This document shows, in pieces, positions 6,782-16,700 of a stretch of 17,842 nt of DNA. The stretch covers positions 1 through 17,842 of the forward strand of contig JBFMFB010000035.1 of assembly GCA_040752115.1 (NCBI GenBank). Reading direction: 5' to 3'. Under the pieces are notes generated by a model. It worked only from the letters and a program-made list of their open reading frames with translations. It did not search any database and was not told the origin of the DNA. Made by a program: the position numbers and the translations under genes. Source of the stretch: JBFMFB01 sp040752115 (lineage in GTDB: Bacteria > Pseudomonadota > Gammaproteobacteria > Burkholderiales > Sulfuricellaceae). Position 1 is the stretch's first letter; each line of letters begins with the position of its first letter.

Positions 6782-6926
6782 GTTTGCCACGAATGACACG
6801 AATGTTCACGAATAATCCTGACGTTACTCACGGGGCCGTGCCCACCTGGATGGTGTGCTGCAAATCGGTTGCACTTCATTGTTGTTATTCGTGGAATTCG
6901 TGTCATTCGTGGCTAAAGCCGTTTTT
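6774..6926. repeat. Inverted-repeat element B (CACGAAT family) between convergent genes
   Basis: The left arm has CACGAAT at 6788, 6797 and 6807; the right arm has ATTCGTG at 6887, 6896 and 6905. The 18 bases starting at 6787 (CCACGAATGACACGAATG) are nearly repeated, inverted, in the right arm. The arms are bordered by AAAAAGCGTGTTTG on the left and, on the opposite strand, AAAAACGGCTTTAG on the right, so the terminal repeat is longer than the heptamer block. The interior (about 70 bp) does not resemble that of element A. It lies in the convergent gap between amtB and the HD-GYP gene, where insertion would do no harm. Confidence 0.75.
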
Positions 6927-6930
6927 GGTT

Positions 6931-8151
6931 TCAGTGCACCTGGAGGTAGACCTGCGGGTCGATATCCCACTCCGCCGGGGATTCCTGCCTGACGATCCGG
7001 TCGCCGCCCCCATGCCCGACGGGCCTTGACAGATCGATGTCCAGGGGCGGGACAGTGTGATCCCGATAGGTGTCAAAAAAAGCACGCACCCTGGGCTGGA
7101 GCAGATTGTGGTGCTGCTCCACCACCACCGCGAGCAGCCCGCTTTCCAGCCTAACTAGGGTGCCGACCGGGTAGATACCGATGCAGCGGACGAAGGCATG
7201 CACCAGTTTTTCGTTGAAGTGGAACTTGCTCCACTCGAACAGCTTCCTCAGCGCGTCGGTGGGCTGCATGCCCTTGTGATAGCAGCGGTCGGAGGTAAGG
7301 GCATCGTAGACGTCCACGATCGCGGACATTTGCCCGTAGAGCGAGATTTTGTCTTCTTTCAGACCCAGCGGGTAGCCGGTACCGTCAATGCGTTCGTGGT
7401 GCTGGGCGGCGATGTCCATCGAGATTTGCGAGATGCCTGGCGTCTGCTTCAGAATTTCGCAGCTGTGGGCGACATGGGATTTCATCGTGGCGAATTCTTT
7501 CTCGGTCAGCTTGCCAGGCTTGTTCAGGATCGCGCTTGGCACTTTCATCTTGCCCACGTCGTGCAGCAGCCCGCCGACGCCGGCCAGCCGGATGACGCTC
7601 TGATCGTGCTCCAGCGCCCGGCAAAATGCGATCATCAGGGCGCAGATGCTGACCGAATGCTGGAAGGTATAGTCGTCCTTCTGCTTGATCCGGCAGAGGT
7701 TGAGCAGCGCATCCTTGTTGCGGAAGATGGAATCCGCCATCTGCTCGACGGTCGGGTTGAGCTGCTCGACCTTGATCTGCTTGCCGAGCCGGATGTCGTG
7801 CATGATGCCGTGAACGATGCGGTTGGCCTCGCCCTGCACCTTCGCGGCCTTGATGAGTTCATCTCTGAGCGGGATTTCGTGGCGCGGTGCGGGCTGCACC
7901 TGCACCGCTTCGATCATTTCCTGATGGAGTTCGGCCCGGACCTCCGCCTCGCTTTTCGCCTCGCTCGCGTCCAGCCCCTGCTCAGTGTCGATATAAACCT
8001 CGCGGAGGCCGTGGTCGGCGATTTTGCGGATTTCGGCGTCATCCGAAATCTTGAAGCTGTTGCGCAGGAAAGGGTGGTCCATCCAGCCGCAATCCAGATC
8101 GTGGATGAACATTCCTGGTTTAAGCTGCCCGACGGCGATTTTCTTGATCAT
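6931..8151 (-). CDS. HD-GYP domain c-di-GMP phosphodiesterase with DUF3391
   Basis: Predicted cytoplasmic enzyme hydrolysing cyclic di-GMP, 406 residues. The N-terminal DUF3391 domain (about 1-130) begins MIKKIAVGQLKPGMFIHDLDCGWMD, the usual opening of this family, which fixes the start at 8151. A longer reading from 8226 adds 25 unlike residues and has no ribosome binding site. The HD-GYP domain (about 150-330) contains H165, HDVGK (197-201), HVAHS (226-230), HHERIDGTGYP (251-261) and DVYDALTSDR (280-289), so the metal ligands and GYP motif are complete. The ~75-residue C-terminal tail is not recognised. It lies 99 bp downstream of trhP on the same strand and converges on amtB. No c-di-GMP riboswitch was seen upstream. 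Confidence 0.93.
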   Translation of the reverse strand: MIKKIAVGQLKPGMFIHDLDCGWMDHPFLRNSFKISDDAEIRKIADHGLREVYIDTEQGLDASEAKSEAEVRAELHQEMIEAVQVQPAPRHEIPLRDELIKAAKVQGEANRIVHGIMHDIRLGKQIKVEQLNPTVEQMADSIFRNKDALLNLCRIKQKDDYTFQHSVSICALMIAFCRALEHDQSVIRLAGVGGLLHDVGKMKVPSAILNKPGKLTEKEFATMKSHVAHSCEILKQTPGISQISMDIAAQHHERIDGTGYPLGLKEDKISLYGQMSAIVDVYDALTSDRCYHKGMQPTDALRKLFEWSKFHFNEKLVHAFVRCIGIYPVGTLVRLESGLLAVVVEQHHNLLQPRVRAFFDTYRDHTVPPLDIDLSRPVGHGGGDRIVRQESPAEWDIDPQVYLQVH

Positions 8152-8250
8152 CGCTGGCCCGCCCCCTATGCGCTTGTCCCCTTGAAAACCGCTGATTCCG
8201 AGGTTCTGCTGGTAATCTAGCAGCATATCGGGGAGGCGTAAAGCGACGGG

Positions 8251-9528
8251 TCAAAGGAGCCGCGCCAGCATTCCCATGGCAAGCTCGCCCTCGATCCCAA
8301 TCCGCACCACCCAGCCGCTGCCCGGCGCCTCTCGGAGCGGTTCGCCTTCCAGAGTTTCCAGGCGTTCCAGCGTGATGATCCGGTTGCCGGAGGGGTGGAT
8401 CACCTCCAGCCGGTCGCCCACGGAAAAACGGTTCTTGACAGTGACTTCCGCCGTGCCGCGGGCCGGATCGCCGGCAACGATATCGCCCACGTACTGGCTG
8501 GCCGCGCTTTCCGAATGGCCGCGCAGGTAGTTCTGATATTCTGCGTCGGGATGCCGTTCGTAGAAACCGCCGGTGTAACCGCGGTTGGCGAGGGATTCCA
8601 GTGCGCCAAGCAGGGATGGATCGAAGGGCCGGCCGGCGACAGCGTCGTCGATCGCCTTGCGGTAAGCCTGCGCCGTGCGGGCGGCGTAATAGGCCGACTT
8701 GGTGCGGCCCTCGATTTTGAGCGAATCCACGCCGATTTCCACCAGCCGCGCGATGTGCTCTACCGCGCGCAGATCCTTGGAATTCATGATGTAGGTGCCG
8801 TGCTCGTCCTCTTCAACCGGCATCAATTCGCCCGGGCGTTCCCCTTCTTCGAGGAAATGCGCTTTTTCCGCCAGCGGATGGCGGGGGATGCCTGCCGCGT
8901 CTTCCTGTGCGGGATGCACCTTGTAATCCCAGCGGCAGGAGTTGGTGCAGGTGCCCTGGTTGGCATCACGGTGGTTGAAATAGCCGGACAGCAGGCAGCG
9001 GCCGGAATAGGCGATGCACAGCGCGCCGTGAACGAAGACTTCCAGTTCCATCTCCGGGCAATGCGCGCGAATCTCGGCAATTTCCTCCAGCGCCAGCTCG
9101 CGCGACAGAATCACCCGTTCCAGCCCGAGCGAACGCCAGAACCGCACCGCGGCCCAGTTGACGGTGTTGGCCTGGACCGACAGATGGATCGGCACCTCCG
9201 GCCACTTTTCCCGCACCAGCATGATCAGGCCCGGGTCGGCCATGATCAGCGCATCCGGCCGCATGGCGATGAGCGGCGCCATGTCGGCGAGATAGGTCCT
9301 GACCTTGGCGTTGTGCGCCATGAGGTTGCTGGCGACGAAGAATTTCTTGCCCTGGGCGTGCGCTTCGGCGATGCCCTGCTCCAATTGAGGCAGGGCGAAT
9401 TCGTTGTTGCGCGCGCGCAAGCTGTAACGCGGCTGTCCGGCATATACCGCGTCCGCACCGTAGGCGAAGGCGTAGCGCATTTTTTCGAGGGAGCCGGCGG
9501 GCAGCAGCAGTTCGGGAGAGTGGTGCAT
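8251..9528 (-). CDS. trhP: Peptidase U32-family tRNA hydroxylation protein TrhP (YegQ)
   Basis: TrhP acts with prephenate in forming 5-hydroxyuridine at the wobble position of certain tRNAs; the family is named for collagenase-like U32 peptidases, but this branch is a tRNA-modification factor. The 425 residues resemble E. coli YegQ (453) along their length. The start MHHSPELLLPAGSLEKMRYAF aligns with the YegQ N-terminus, so 9528 is preferred to the longer reading from 9645, which would overlap dnaE. The U32 signature EVFVHGALCIAYSGRCLLSG (163-182) is followed by CTNSC; the four cysteines C171, C178, C194 and C198 fit the proposed iron-sulfur site. EDEHGTYIMNSKDLRA and SLKIEGRTKS are also conserved. 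It is divergent from dnaE across 46 bp. Confidence 0.93.
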   Translation of the reverse strand: MHHSPELLLPAGSLEKMRYAFAYGADAVYAGQPRYSLRARNNEFALPQLEQGIAEAHAQGKKFFVASNLMAHNAKVRTYLADMAPLIAMRPDALIMADPGLIMLVREKWPEVPIHLSVQANTVNWAAVRFWRSLGLERVILSRELALEEIAEIRAHCPEMELEVFVHGALCIAYSGRCLLSGYFNHRDANQGTCTNSCRWDYKVHPAQEDAAGIPRHPLAEKAHFLEEGERPGELMPVEEDEHGTYIMNSKDLRAVEHIARLVEIGVDSLKIEGRTKSAYYAARTAQAYRKAIDDAVAGRPFDPSLLGALESLANRGYTGGFYERHPDAEYQNYLRGHSESAASQYVGDIVAGDPARGTAEVTVKNRFSVGDRLEVIHPSGNRIITLERLETLEGEPLREAPGSGWVVRIGIEGELAMGMLARLL

Positions 9529-9564
9529 GGTGTAAAATCGCAGATCGAAAAAAAGTAACCGCAA

Positions 9565-9570
9565 ATTATA
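9565..9570 (-). promoter_or_regulatory. Candidate -10 element for trhP
   Basis: A perfect TATAAT on the minus strand would start transcription near 9558, about 30 bases before the trhP ATG. No good -35 is visible 16-18 bp upstream, where the dnaE start codons lie. Weak evidence. Confidence 0.3.
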
Positions 9571-9574
9571 TCTC

Positions 9575-12500
9575 ATGCCAGATCCCGCCTTTATCCACCT
9601 CCGCTTGCACAGCGAATACTCCGTCGTGGACGGCATCGTGCGCATCGACGATGCGGTCGAGCGTGCGCATGCCGATCAAATGCCGGCGCTCGCGCTTACC
9701 GACCTCGGCAACCTGTTCGCCATGGTGAAGTTTTACAAGGCGGCGCGCGGCAAAGGCATCAAGCCGATCGTCGGCTGCGACGTGTGGCTTGAGAACGAAA
9801 GCAACCGCGACCAGCCTCAGCGGGCGTTATTCCTGTGCCAGAACAAGGCGGGATATCTCAATCTGTGCGAGCTGCTTTCCCGCGCCTACCGGAGCAACCA
9901 GCACCGCGGCCGGGCGGAGATCGCCAAATCGTGGCTGGAGGGGGGGGCGGCGGATGGGCTGATCGTGCTCTCCGGCGCGCACCTGGGCGATGTCGGCCAA
10001 GCGCTGCTGCAGGGCAACGGCGAACTGGCGCGGGCGCTGGCGGCCGACTGGGCGCGGCTGTTCCCCAACCGCTTCTACATCGAGATTCAGCGCGCCGGCC
10101 ACTCCCAGGCCGAAACCCACGTCCAGCGCGCGGTACGCCTCGCCGCCGAGCTGCGGCTGCCGGTGGTGGCAACGCATCCGGTGCAATTTCTTGATCCCGA
10201 CGACTTCAAGGCGCACGAAGCGCGGGTGTGCATTGCCGAAGGCTACATGCTGGGCGACCAGCGCCGGCCCAAGCATTTCACGGAACAGCAGTATTTCAGG
10301 ACCCAGGCGGAAATGGCGGAGCTGTTTGCTGATCTGCCCGAGGCGCTGGCCAACAGCGTGGAGATCGCCAAGCGCTGCAATCTTGCCATCGAGCTCGGCA
10401 AGAACAGGCTGCCGCTGTTTCCCACCCCCGAGGGTGTGACCCTGGACGAATACCTGTGCCGGCAGGCAGAAGAAGGGCTGGCACAGCGGCTGGCGCTGCT
10501 CTATCCCGACGAGGCGGTGCGGGCGGAAAAATGGCCGATGTACGAGGAGCGGCTCAAGTTTGAAACCGGGACCATCGTGCAGATGGGGTTTTCCGGCTAC
10601 TTCCTGATCGTGGCGGACTTCATCAACTGGGCCAAGGAGAACGGCGTGCCGGTCGGTCCGGGGCGCGGCTCCGGCGCCGGCTCACTGGTGGCGTACAGCC
10701 TCGGCATCACCGATCTCGACCCACTCCGATACGACCTGCTGTTCGAGCGCTTCCTCAATCCGGAGCGGGTGTCGATGCCGGACTTCGACGTGGATTTCTG
10801 CCAGGACGGCCGCGAGCGGGTGATCGAATACGTCCGGCAAAAATACGGCGCGGAGAGCGTGTCGCAGATCGCCACCTTCGGCACCATGGGCTCCAAATCG
10901 GTGATTCGCGATGTCGGGCGGGTGCTCGATATGCCCTACAACTTCTGCGATCAGCTTTCCAAGCTGGTGCCGATCGAAGGCGTCAAGCCCGTATCGCTCG
11001 CCAGGGCGCTGGAAATGGAGCCGCAGCTTAAGGAGCGCTACCAGGCCGAAGAAGAGGTGCACGAGCTGTTCGATCTGGCGCAAAAACTTGAGGATCGCAC
11101 GCGCAACGTCGGCATGCATGCCGGCGGGGTGCTGATCGCACCCGGCAAGATCACCGATTTCTGTCCGGTGTATTGTGCCCAGGGTTCGGAATCGGTGGTG
11201 AGCCAGTTCGACAAGGACGACGTCGAGCAGATCGGCCTGGTGAAGTTCGACTTCCTGGGCTTGCGCACGCTGACCATCATTGACTGGGCGGTGCGTTACG
11301 TCGAGCGCATCGGCGGCGAGATCGGCCCGCTGGAGCTGATTCCGCTCGACGATCCGGCCAGCTATCGTCTGCTCAAGGCGTGCAATACCACCGCCGTATT
11401 CCAGCTCGAATCTCGCGGCATGAAGGATCTCATCAAGCGCCTGCAGCCCGACTGCTTCGACGACATCGTGGCGCTGGTGGCGCTGTTCCGCCCCGGCCCG
11501 TTGCAGTCCGGCATGGTTGACGACTTCATCAACCGCAAGCACGGGCGGGCGAAGGTCGATTACATGCATCCGAAGCTGGAAGGCACGCTCAAGCCCACTT
11601 ACGGCGTCATCGTCTACCAGGAACAGGTGATGCAGATCGCCCAGATCCTCGGCGGCTACTCGCTCGGCAGCGCCGACCTGCTGCGCCGCGCGATGGGAAA
11701 GAAGAAGGCCGACGAAATGGCCAAGCACCGCGGCATCTTCGTTTCCGGCGCGGTGGCGCAGGGGGTCGACGAGAGGCTGGCCGGCCACCTGTTCGACCTG
11801 ATGGAAAAATTCGCCGAATACGGCTTCAATAAGTCGCACTCGGCCGCTTACGCGCTGGTGGCCTACCAGACCGCCTATCTCAAGGCGCATTTTCCCTCTG
11901 CGTTCATGGCAGCGACGCTGTCCGCAGACATGGACGACACCGACAAGGTGCAGATTTTCTATGAGGATTGCATCGCCAACGGCCTGGAAATGCTGCCGCC
12001 GGACGTCAATTTGTCCGAATACCGCTTCGTGCCGCTCGACGAGAAGCGTATCCGCTACGGCCTGGGCGGCGTGAAAGGCACCGGCGAGGCGGCGATTGCG
12101 GCCATTCTCAAGGCACGCGAAACCGGGCCGTTCGTCGATCTGTTCGACTTCTGCCGGCGGGTGGACAAGCGCGTGGTCAACCGGCGCGTGGTCGAATCCC
12201 TGATCTGCGCCGGCGCGTTCGATTTCGTCACCGATCACCGCGCCAGCCTGATGGCTTCGGTCGGCATCGCGCTGGAGGCGGCGGAGCAGGCCAGTCGCGC
12301 GGCCAACCAGGTCAGCCTGTTCGGCGACGAAACCGGGGGTGGGCAGGCGCACGCGCTGGTGGAGACACCGCGTTGGCCGGAGGCGGAGCGCCTGCTGAAC
12401 GAGAAGAAATGCCTGGGCTACTATTTCAGCGGCCATCCGTTCGACGCCTATCGCGGCGAACTGTCGGCTTTCATCAAGACCCGCCTCAAGGATCTGGCGC

Positions 12501-13003
12501 CGCAGCAACAGCCGGTGTTGCTTGCCGGCATGATCTACGCCACCCGCACGCAGATGACGCGGCGCGGCAAGATGGCTTTCGTGGCGCTCGACGACAACAC
12601 CGCGCGGGTGGAGGTGGCGGTATTCAGCGAGCTATTCGATGCGCGCCGCGATCTGCTCAGGGAAGATCAGCTTCTGATCGTGGAAGGCAAAGTGAGCCGC
12701 GACGAATACTCCGGCGGCTTGCGGGTGAGCGCCGAGAAGCTCTACGACCTGGCCGGGGCGAGAACGCAATTTGCCAAGCGGATGCGTCTCTTCTGCAATG
12801 GCGAGGCCAATGCGGCGAAACTGCTGGAGCTGTTGGCTCCCTACCGCAACGGCGGCTGCCCGGTGCGCATCGCCTATCGCAACCGGGGGGCGAGCTGCGA
12901 GCTGGAATTGGGCGAGGCGTGGCGGGTGCAGCTGCACGACAATCTGATGCGGTCGCTGGTGGCGTGGCTGAGCGAGGAGGGGGTGAAGGTGCTGTATCAA
13001 TAG
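9575..13003 (+). CDS. dnaE: DNA polymerase III subunit alpha
   Basis: The catalytic subunit of the replicative DNA polymerase, 1142 residues (E. coli 1160). An N-terminal PHP domain begins FIHLRLHSEYSVVDG; the polymerase core carries PGRGSGAGSLVAY, the catalytic aspartates in PDFDVDFC (D403, D405, D407), and the third in KFDFLGLR (D559). FNKSHSAAYALVAYQTAYLK marks the fingers. QVSLF (912-916) fits the internal beta-clamp-binding motif, at the position of E. coli QADMF. The OB fold covers about 978-1022 (LLAGMIYATRTQMTRRGKMAF), followed by a C-terminal tau-binding region ending EEGVKVLYQ. The start has no clear Shine-Dalgarno sequence but aligns with the family. The gene is complete and shows no sign of transfer. 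Confidence 0.98.
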   Translation: MPDPAFIHLRLHSEYSVVDGIVRIDDAVERAHADQMPALALTDLGNLFAMVKFYKAARGKGIKPIVGCDVWLENESNRDQPQRALFLCQNKAGYLNLCELLSRAYRSNQHRGRAEIAKSWLEGGAADGLIVLSGAHLGDVGQALLQGNGELARALAADWARLFPNRFYIEIQRAGHSQAETHVQRAVRLAAELRLPVVATHPVQFLDPDDFKAHEARVCIAEGYMLGDQRRPKHFTEQQYFRTQAEMAELFADLPEALANSVEIAKRCNLAIELGKNRLPLFPTPEGVTLDEYLCRQAEEGLAQRLALLYPDEAVRAEKWPMYEERLKFETGTIVQMGFSGYFLIVADFINWAKENGVPVGPGRGSGAGSLVAYSLGITDLDPLRYDLLFERFLNPERVSMPDFDVDFCQDGRERVIEYVRQKYGAESVSQIATFGTMGSKSVIRDVGRVLDMPYNFCDQLSKLVPIEGVKPVSLARALEMEPQLKERYQAEEEVHELFDLAQKLEDRTRNVGMHAGGVLIAPGKITDFCPVYCAQGSESVVSQFDKDDVEQIGLVKFDFLGLRTLTIIDWAVRYVERIGGEIGPLELIPLDDPASYRLLKACNTTAVFQLESRGMKDLIKRLQPDCFDDIVALVALFRPGPLQSGMVDDFINRKHGRAKVDYMHPKLEGTLKPTYGVIVYQEQVMQIAQILGGYSLGSADLLRRAMGKKKADEMAKHRGIFVSGAVAQGVDERLAGHLFDLMEKFAEYGFNKSHSAAYALVAYQTAYLKAHFPSAFMAATLSADMDDTDKVQIFYEDCIANGLEMLPPDVNLSEYRFVPLDEKRIRYGLGGVKGTGEAAIAAILKARETGPFVDLFDFCRRVDKRVVNRRVVESLICAGAFDFVTDHRASLMASVGIALEAAEQASRAANQVSLFGDETGGGQAHALVETPRWPEAERLLNEKKCLGYYFSGHPFDAYRGELSAFIKTRLKDLAPQQQPVLLAGMIYATRTQMTRRGKMAFVALDDNTARVEVAVFSELFDARRDLLREDQLLIVEGKVSRDEYSGGLRVSAEKLYDLAGARTQFAKRMRLFCNGEANAAKLLELLAPYRNGGCPVRIAYRNRGASCELELGEAWRVQLHDNLMRSLVAWLSEEGVKVLYQ

Positions 13004-13122
13004 AACGTAATAAAGCTTGCAAGAAGATAAAGAATATTAGAGAATTCTAATAACGCAAATTTTCATTCTCCCTTAAATGGAATTTTGTGTTATCTCCTCC
13101 ATCCTCCTTTGGTGGAACTTGG

Positions 13123-13152
13123 CGCGGTTCGGATTCGGGCCGCGTTTTTTTT
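13123..13152 (+). terminator. Intrinsic terminator after dnaE
   Basis: CGCGG (13123-13127) pairs with CCGCG (13140-13144) across a 12-base loop and is followed immediately by eight Ts. It lies 120 bp past the dnaE stop and 34 bp before the wbuC start, so it probably ends dnaE transcription. The stem is short, but the T-tract is strong. Confidence 0.6.
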
Positions 13153-13185
13153 GGGTATGATGCGTTTTTTTGACACGGAACGCAG

Positions 13186-13668
13186 ATGGAAACGAAGCGA
13201 ATCATCACCCAGGAACTGCTCGACAGCGTAACCGCGATGGCTCGCCACTCGCCGCGCTGCCGCAAGAATCTCAATTTCCACGCTGCCGAAGCGGACGCCA
13301 GCCACCGGCTGCTCAACGCCATGGAGCCGGATTCCTACATTCCGCCGCATTGCCACTTGGCTGCTGACAAGGACGAAACCATCATTGTCCTGCGCGGCAA
13401 ACTGGGCGTGATTTTTTTCGACGCAGCAGGAGGTGTGGCGGAAAAGGCGATTCTTGTTCCGGGCGGAGCCGCGGTCGGCGTCAATATTCCGCATGGGGTG
13501 TTTCACACCGTGGTGGCCCTGGAGCCTGGCAGCGTGTTTTTCGAGGCCAAGGCCGGTCCCTACCGACCGCTCGTGCCGGAGGAAAAAGCCGGGTGGGCTC
13601 CGCCCGAAGGCGCAGCTGCCGCGGCGAGCTATCTCTCCAGCCTGAAAGGGGAATTTCAGCGGCGCTGA
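13186..13668 (+). CDS. WbuC-family cupin-fold metalloprotein
   Basis: A small single-domain cupin of 160 residues. Family features are the N-terminal helix with SPRCRKNLNFH, then SYIPPHCHLAADKDETIIVLRGKLGVIFFD, IPHGVFHTVVALEPGSVFFEAKAGPY and WAPPEG. The likely metal ligands are H55, H57, E64 and H107, the standard HxH...E...H cupin set. WbuC proteins are named after an O-antigen cluster gene but occur widely, and their substrate is not established. Here it stands alone between dnaE and a c-di-GMP signalling gene, with a terminator before it. The ribosome binding site is weak. The family call is firm; the function is unknown. Confidence 0.88.
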   Translation: METKRIITQELLDSVTAMARHSPRCRKNLNFHAAEADASHRLLNAMEPDSYIPPHCHLAADKDETIIVLRGKLGVIFFDAAGGVAEKAILVPGGAAVGVNIPHGVFHTVVALEPGSVFFEAKAGPYRPLVPEEKAGWAPPEGAAAAASYLSSLKGEFQRR

Positions 13669-13711
13669 AATCGGCCCGGAACGGCCGCAGGTTGTTCCCC
13701 GGTGCGGATTT

Positions 13712-13741
13712 TTGTGGTTAAAATGGCTGCAGCCGTACAAT
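13712..13741 (+). promoter_or_regulatory. Sigma70-type promoter for the GGDEF-EAL gene
   Basis: TTGTGG (13712-13717) and TACAAT (13736-13741) are 18 bp apart; the -10 matches 5 of 6 consensus bases and the -35 matches 3 of 6. Predicted initiation is near 13748, just before the AGGGAGG ribosome binding site. Confidence 0.45.
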
Positions 13742-13764
13742 AAACCCACCATCAGGGAGGCAAG

Positions 13765-16700
13765 GTGGTACATCGATCCGCTCCCGATACCGGACCAGCC
13801 GCATCGGCGGCAACAGCCGCGCCGGAATATATCCTCCGGCGCCGCTCCCTGCGGCGGACATTCTGGCTGATAGCCATGCTGAGCGCGCTTCTACTTCTGG
13901 TGTGGCGCGCTCCGCCCGTGCACGGGTTCGAGGGTTTGGCGTACCTGCCGCTGCACACCTTTGTCGAAACTTTCGCCGTGGCGGTGGCGGCGATGATCTT
14001 CGGCGTGGGCTGGAACGCTTACGGCGCGGAGCGCCCCGGCAACATCACGGTGCTGGCGTGTGCCTTCCTGGCGGTAAGCCTGCTCGATTTCGGCCATTTC
14101 ATGTCCTTTAGCGGCATGCCGGACTTCGTTACCCCCAGCAGTCCGCAAAAAGCGATCAATTTCTGGCTGGCGGCCCGCCTGTGGGCTGCCGCCTGGCTGC
14201 TGGCTGCGGTCATGCTGCCATGGCGGCCGTTTGCTTCGCCCCGCCCCCGCTACCTGCTGATGGCAGCCAGTCTGGTTTTTACCGGCTTGGTCTATTGGCT
14301 CGTGCTGTTCCACGAGCAGGATCTGCCGGCTACCTTCATACCAGGCAAGGGGCTGACGCTGTTCAAGGTCGGCGCGGAATACTTCGTCATACTGCTCCAT
14401 CTGGTCGCGGCGGCGATTTTGGCCGCCCGCGTCCGCCTCCCCCAGCCCTATGATGTCAACGGTTTGCTGGTGGCGGTTTTTGCGATGGTATTGAGCGAGC
14501 TGTGCTTTACGCTCTATTCCGACGTCACCGACGCCTTCAATCTGTTGGGTCATATCTACAAAGTCGTTGCCTACCTATTCCTCTACCGGGCGGTTTTCGT
14601 TGCGGGCGTGCGCGAACCCTATGAGCGGCTGCGCCAGTCCGAGCGTCTGGTCTGGCAGGAAAAGGAGCGCGCCGAAGTGACCCTGCATTCGATCGGCGAC
14701 GCTGTCATCACTACCGATGCCGAGGGGCGGGTGGAATATCTCAATCCTGTGGCCGAAGCGCTGACCGGCTGGAGCAGCGCGCAAGCGCGGGGGCTGCCGC
14801 TGGCGCAGGTATTCAATATCATCAACGAATCCACCCGCCAGACGGTGGCAAGCCCGGTGGAGCGGTGCATCGCGGAATGCCGCGCAGTCGGGTCGGCCAA
14901 CCATACCGTTTTGATTCGCCGCGACGGGCAGGAATTTGCCATCGACGACTCCGCCGCGCCGATCCGCGATCGCAATGGCGGAATCGCCGGTGCGGTGATG
15001 GTGTTTCACGACGTCAGTGCTCGGAGGAGGGCGCGGGAAGCCTTGCGCGAGAGCGAGGAGCGGCTGCGCACGCTGATCAATGCCATGCCGGATGTCGTCT
15101 GTTTCAAGGACGGCGAAGGGCGCTGGCTGGAGGCGAACGAGTTCGCGGTGCGCGCGTTCGGCATCGCGGATATTTCCTACCGTGGAAGAGCGAGCGATGA
15201 GCTTGCCGCTTCCGGGGCATCGCGCGGCGACATCTTTCGTTCCTGCATCTCTTCCGACGAGCAGGCATGGCAGGCGAAAAAGGCAACCCGCACCGAATGG
15301 GCGATCCCGCAGCCGGATGGTTCGGTCATGACGCTGGACGTGATCGGGGTGCCGCTGTTCCATCCGGATGGCAGGCGCAAGGGGCTGGTGACGGTGGGGC
15401 GGGATGTCACCGAAAGGATGCGCCTGGAAAAACAGCTCCGGCAGCTTGCCGCCATCGTCGAGGCAACGCCGGACTGTGTCGGGATCGCCAGCGCAGAGGG
15501 CCGCCTGCTGTACGTCAATCAGGCGTGCCGCCGGTTGTTCGGGATTGGCGATGATGAAGACGTGCGGGGGCAACATATTCAGGCTTTCCACCCGGAATGG
15601 GCTTACCGGGTCGTCAGGGAAAGCGGGATGCCTGCGGCGATCGAAAAAGGCATGTGGCATGCCGAAACCGAGGTGGTGGCGCGCGACGGACGGATCATCC
15701 CGGTATCCCAGGTGATCACTGCGCACCGGACGCCGGATGGGAAGATCGCGTTCCTCGCCGCCATCCTGCGCGACCTCAGCGAGCGCAAGCAATTCGAGCG
15801 GCAGCTGGCGCACATGGCGCACCACGACGCGCTGACCGGACTTCCCAACCGCCTGTTGTTCAAGGATCGCCTGGATCTTGCGCTGGCCCAGGCGCACCGG
15901 AGCAAAGAGCGGCTGGCGGTGATGTTTGTGGACCTGGACCGGTTCAAAACCATCAACGATACCTTGGGGCATGCTACGGGCGACCAGTTGTTGAAGATGG
16001 CAGCGGAAAGGCTGCAGTGCTGCGTGCGTGAGGGGGATACCGTCGCGCGCTTCGGCGGCGACGAATTTGCCGTGATTTTGCCCAATCTTGCCCAGTCCCA
16101 GGATGCCGCCGTCGTGGCGCACAAGATTTGCGACGTGCTGCAGCAACACTTCAAGCTGGAGAAGCACGAGGTGGTTGCGACCGCCAGCATCGGCATCGCG
16201 CTCTTCCCCGACGACGATGCCACAGCGGACGGTTTGGTCAAGAACGCCGATACCGCGATGTACCGAGCCAAAAAACAGGGCAGGAACACCTACGAGTTCT
16301 ATACCCCGGACATGAACGCCCGTGCGTTCGAGCAGCTGGCAATGGAAAACAGTCTGCGCCGCGCCTTGGAGCGGGGCGAGATGATGCTCCATTACCAACC
16401 GCGCGTGAGTTTGAAGTCAGGGCGGATTACCGGTGCCGAAGCACTTTTGCGCTGGCGGAATCCGGAACTCGGCATGGTTTCCCCCGGCCAGTTCATCCCG
16501 ATCGCCGAGGAAAGCGGAATCATCGTCCCGATCGGCGAATGGGTGTTACGCGCCGCCTGCGCGCAAAACAAGGCGTGGCAGGATGCCGGCTATCCGCCGA
16601 TCAATATCGCCGTCAATCTTTCCGTGCGTCAGTTCCGGGATTCCCGGCTGATCGAGGCAGTTTCCGGCGCGCTGCAGGAATCCGGACTCGACGCGCGCCA

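Noticed and set aside
8152..8250. c-di-GMP riboswitch upstream of the HD-GYP gene
   Set aside because: The 99-bp gap has only a small CTGCT/AGCAG hairpin and none of the conserved GEMM core.
10682..12508. 608-residue minus-strand frame
   Set aside because: Antisense shadow of dnaE; dnaE is complete and conserved along its whole length.
14575..16398. 607-residue minus-strand frame
   Set aside because: Antisense shadow of the GGDEF-EAL gene, which has intact motifs throughout.
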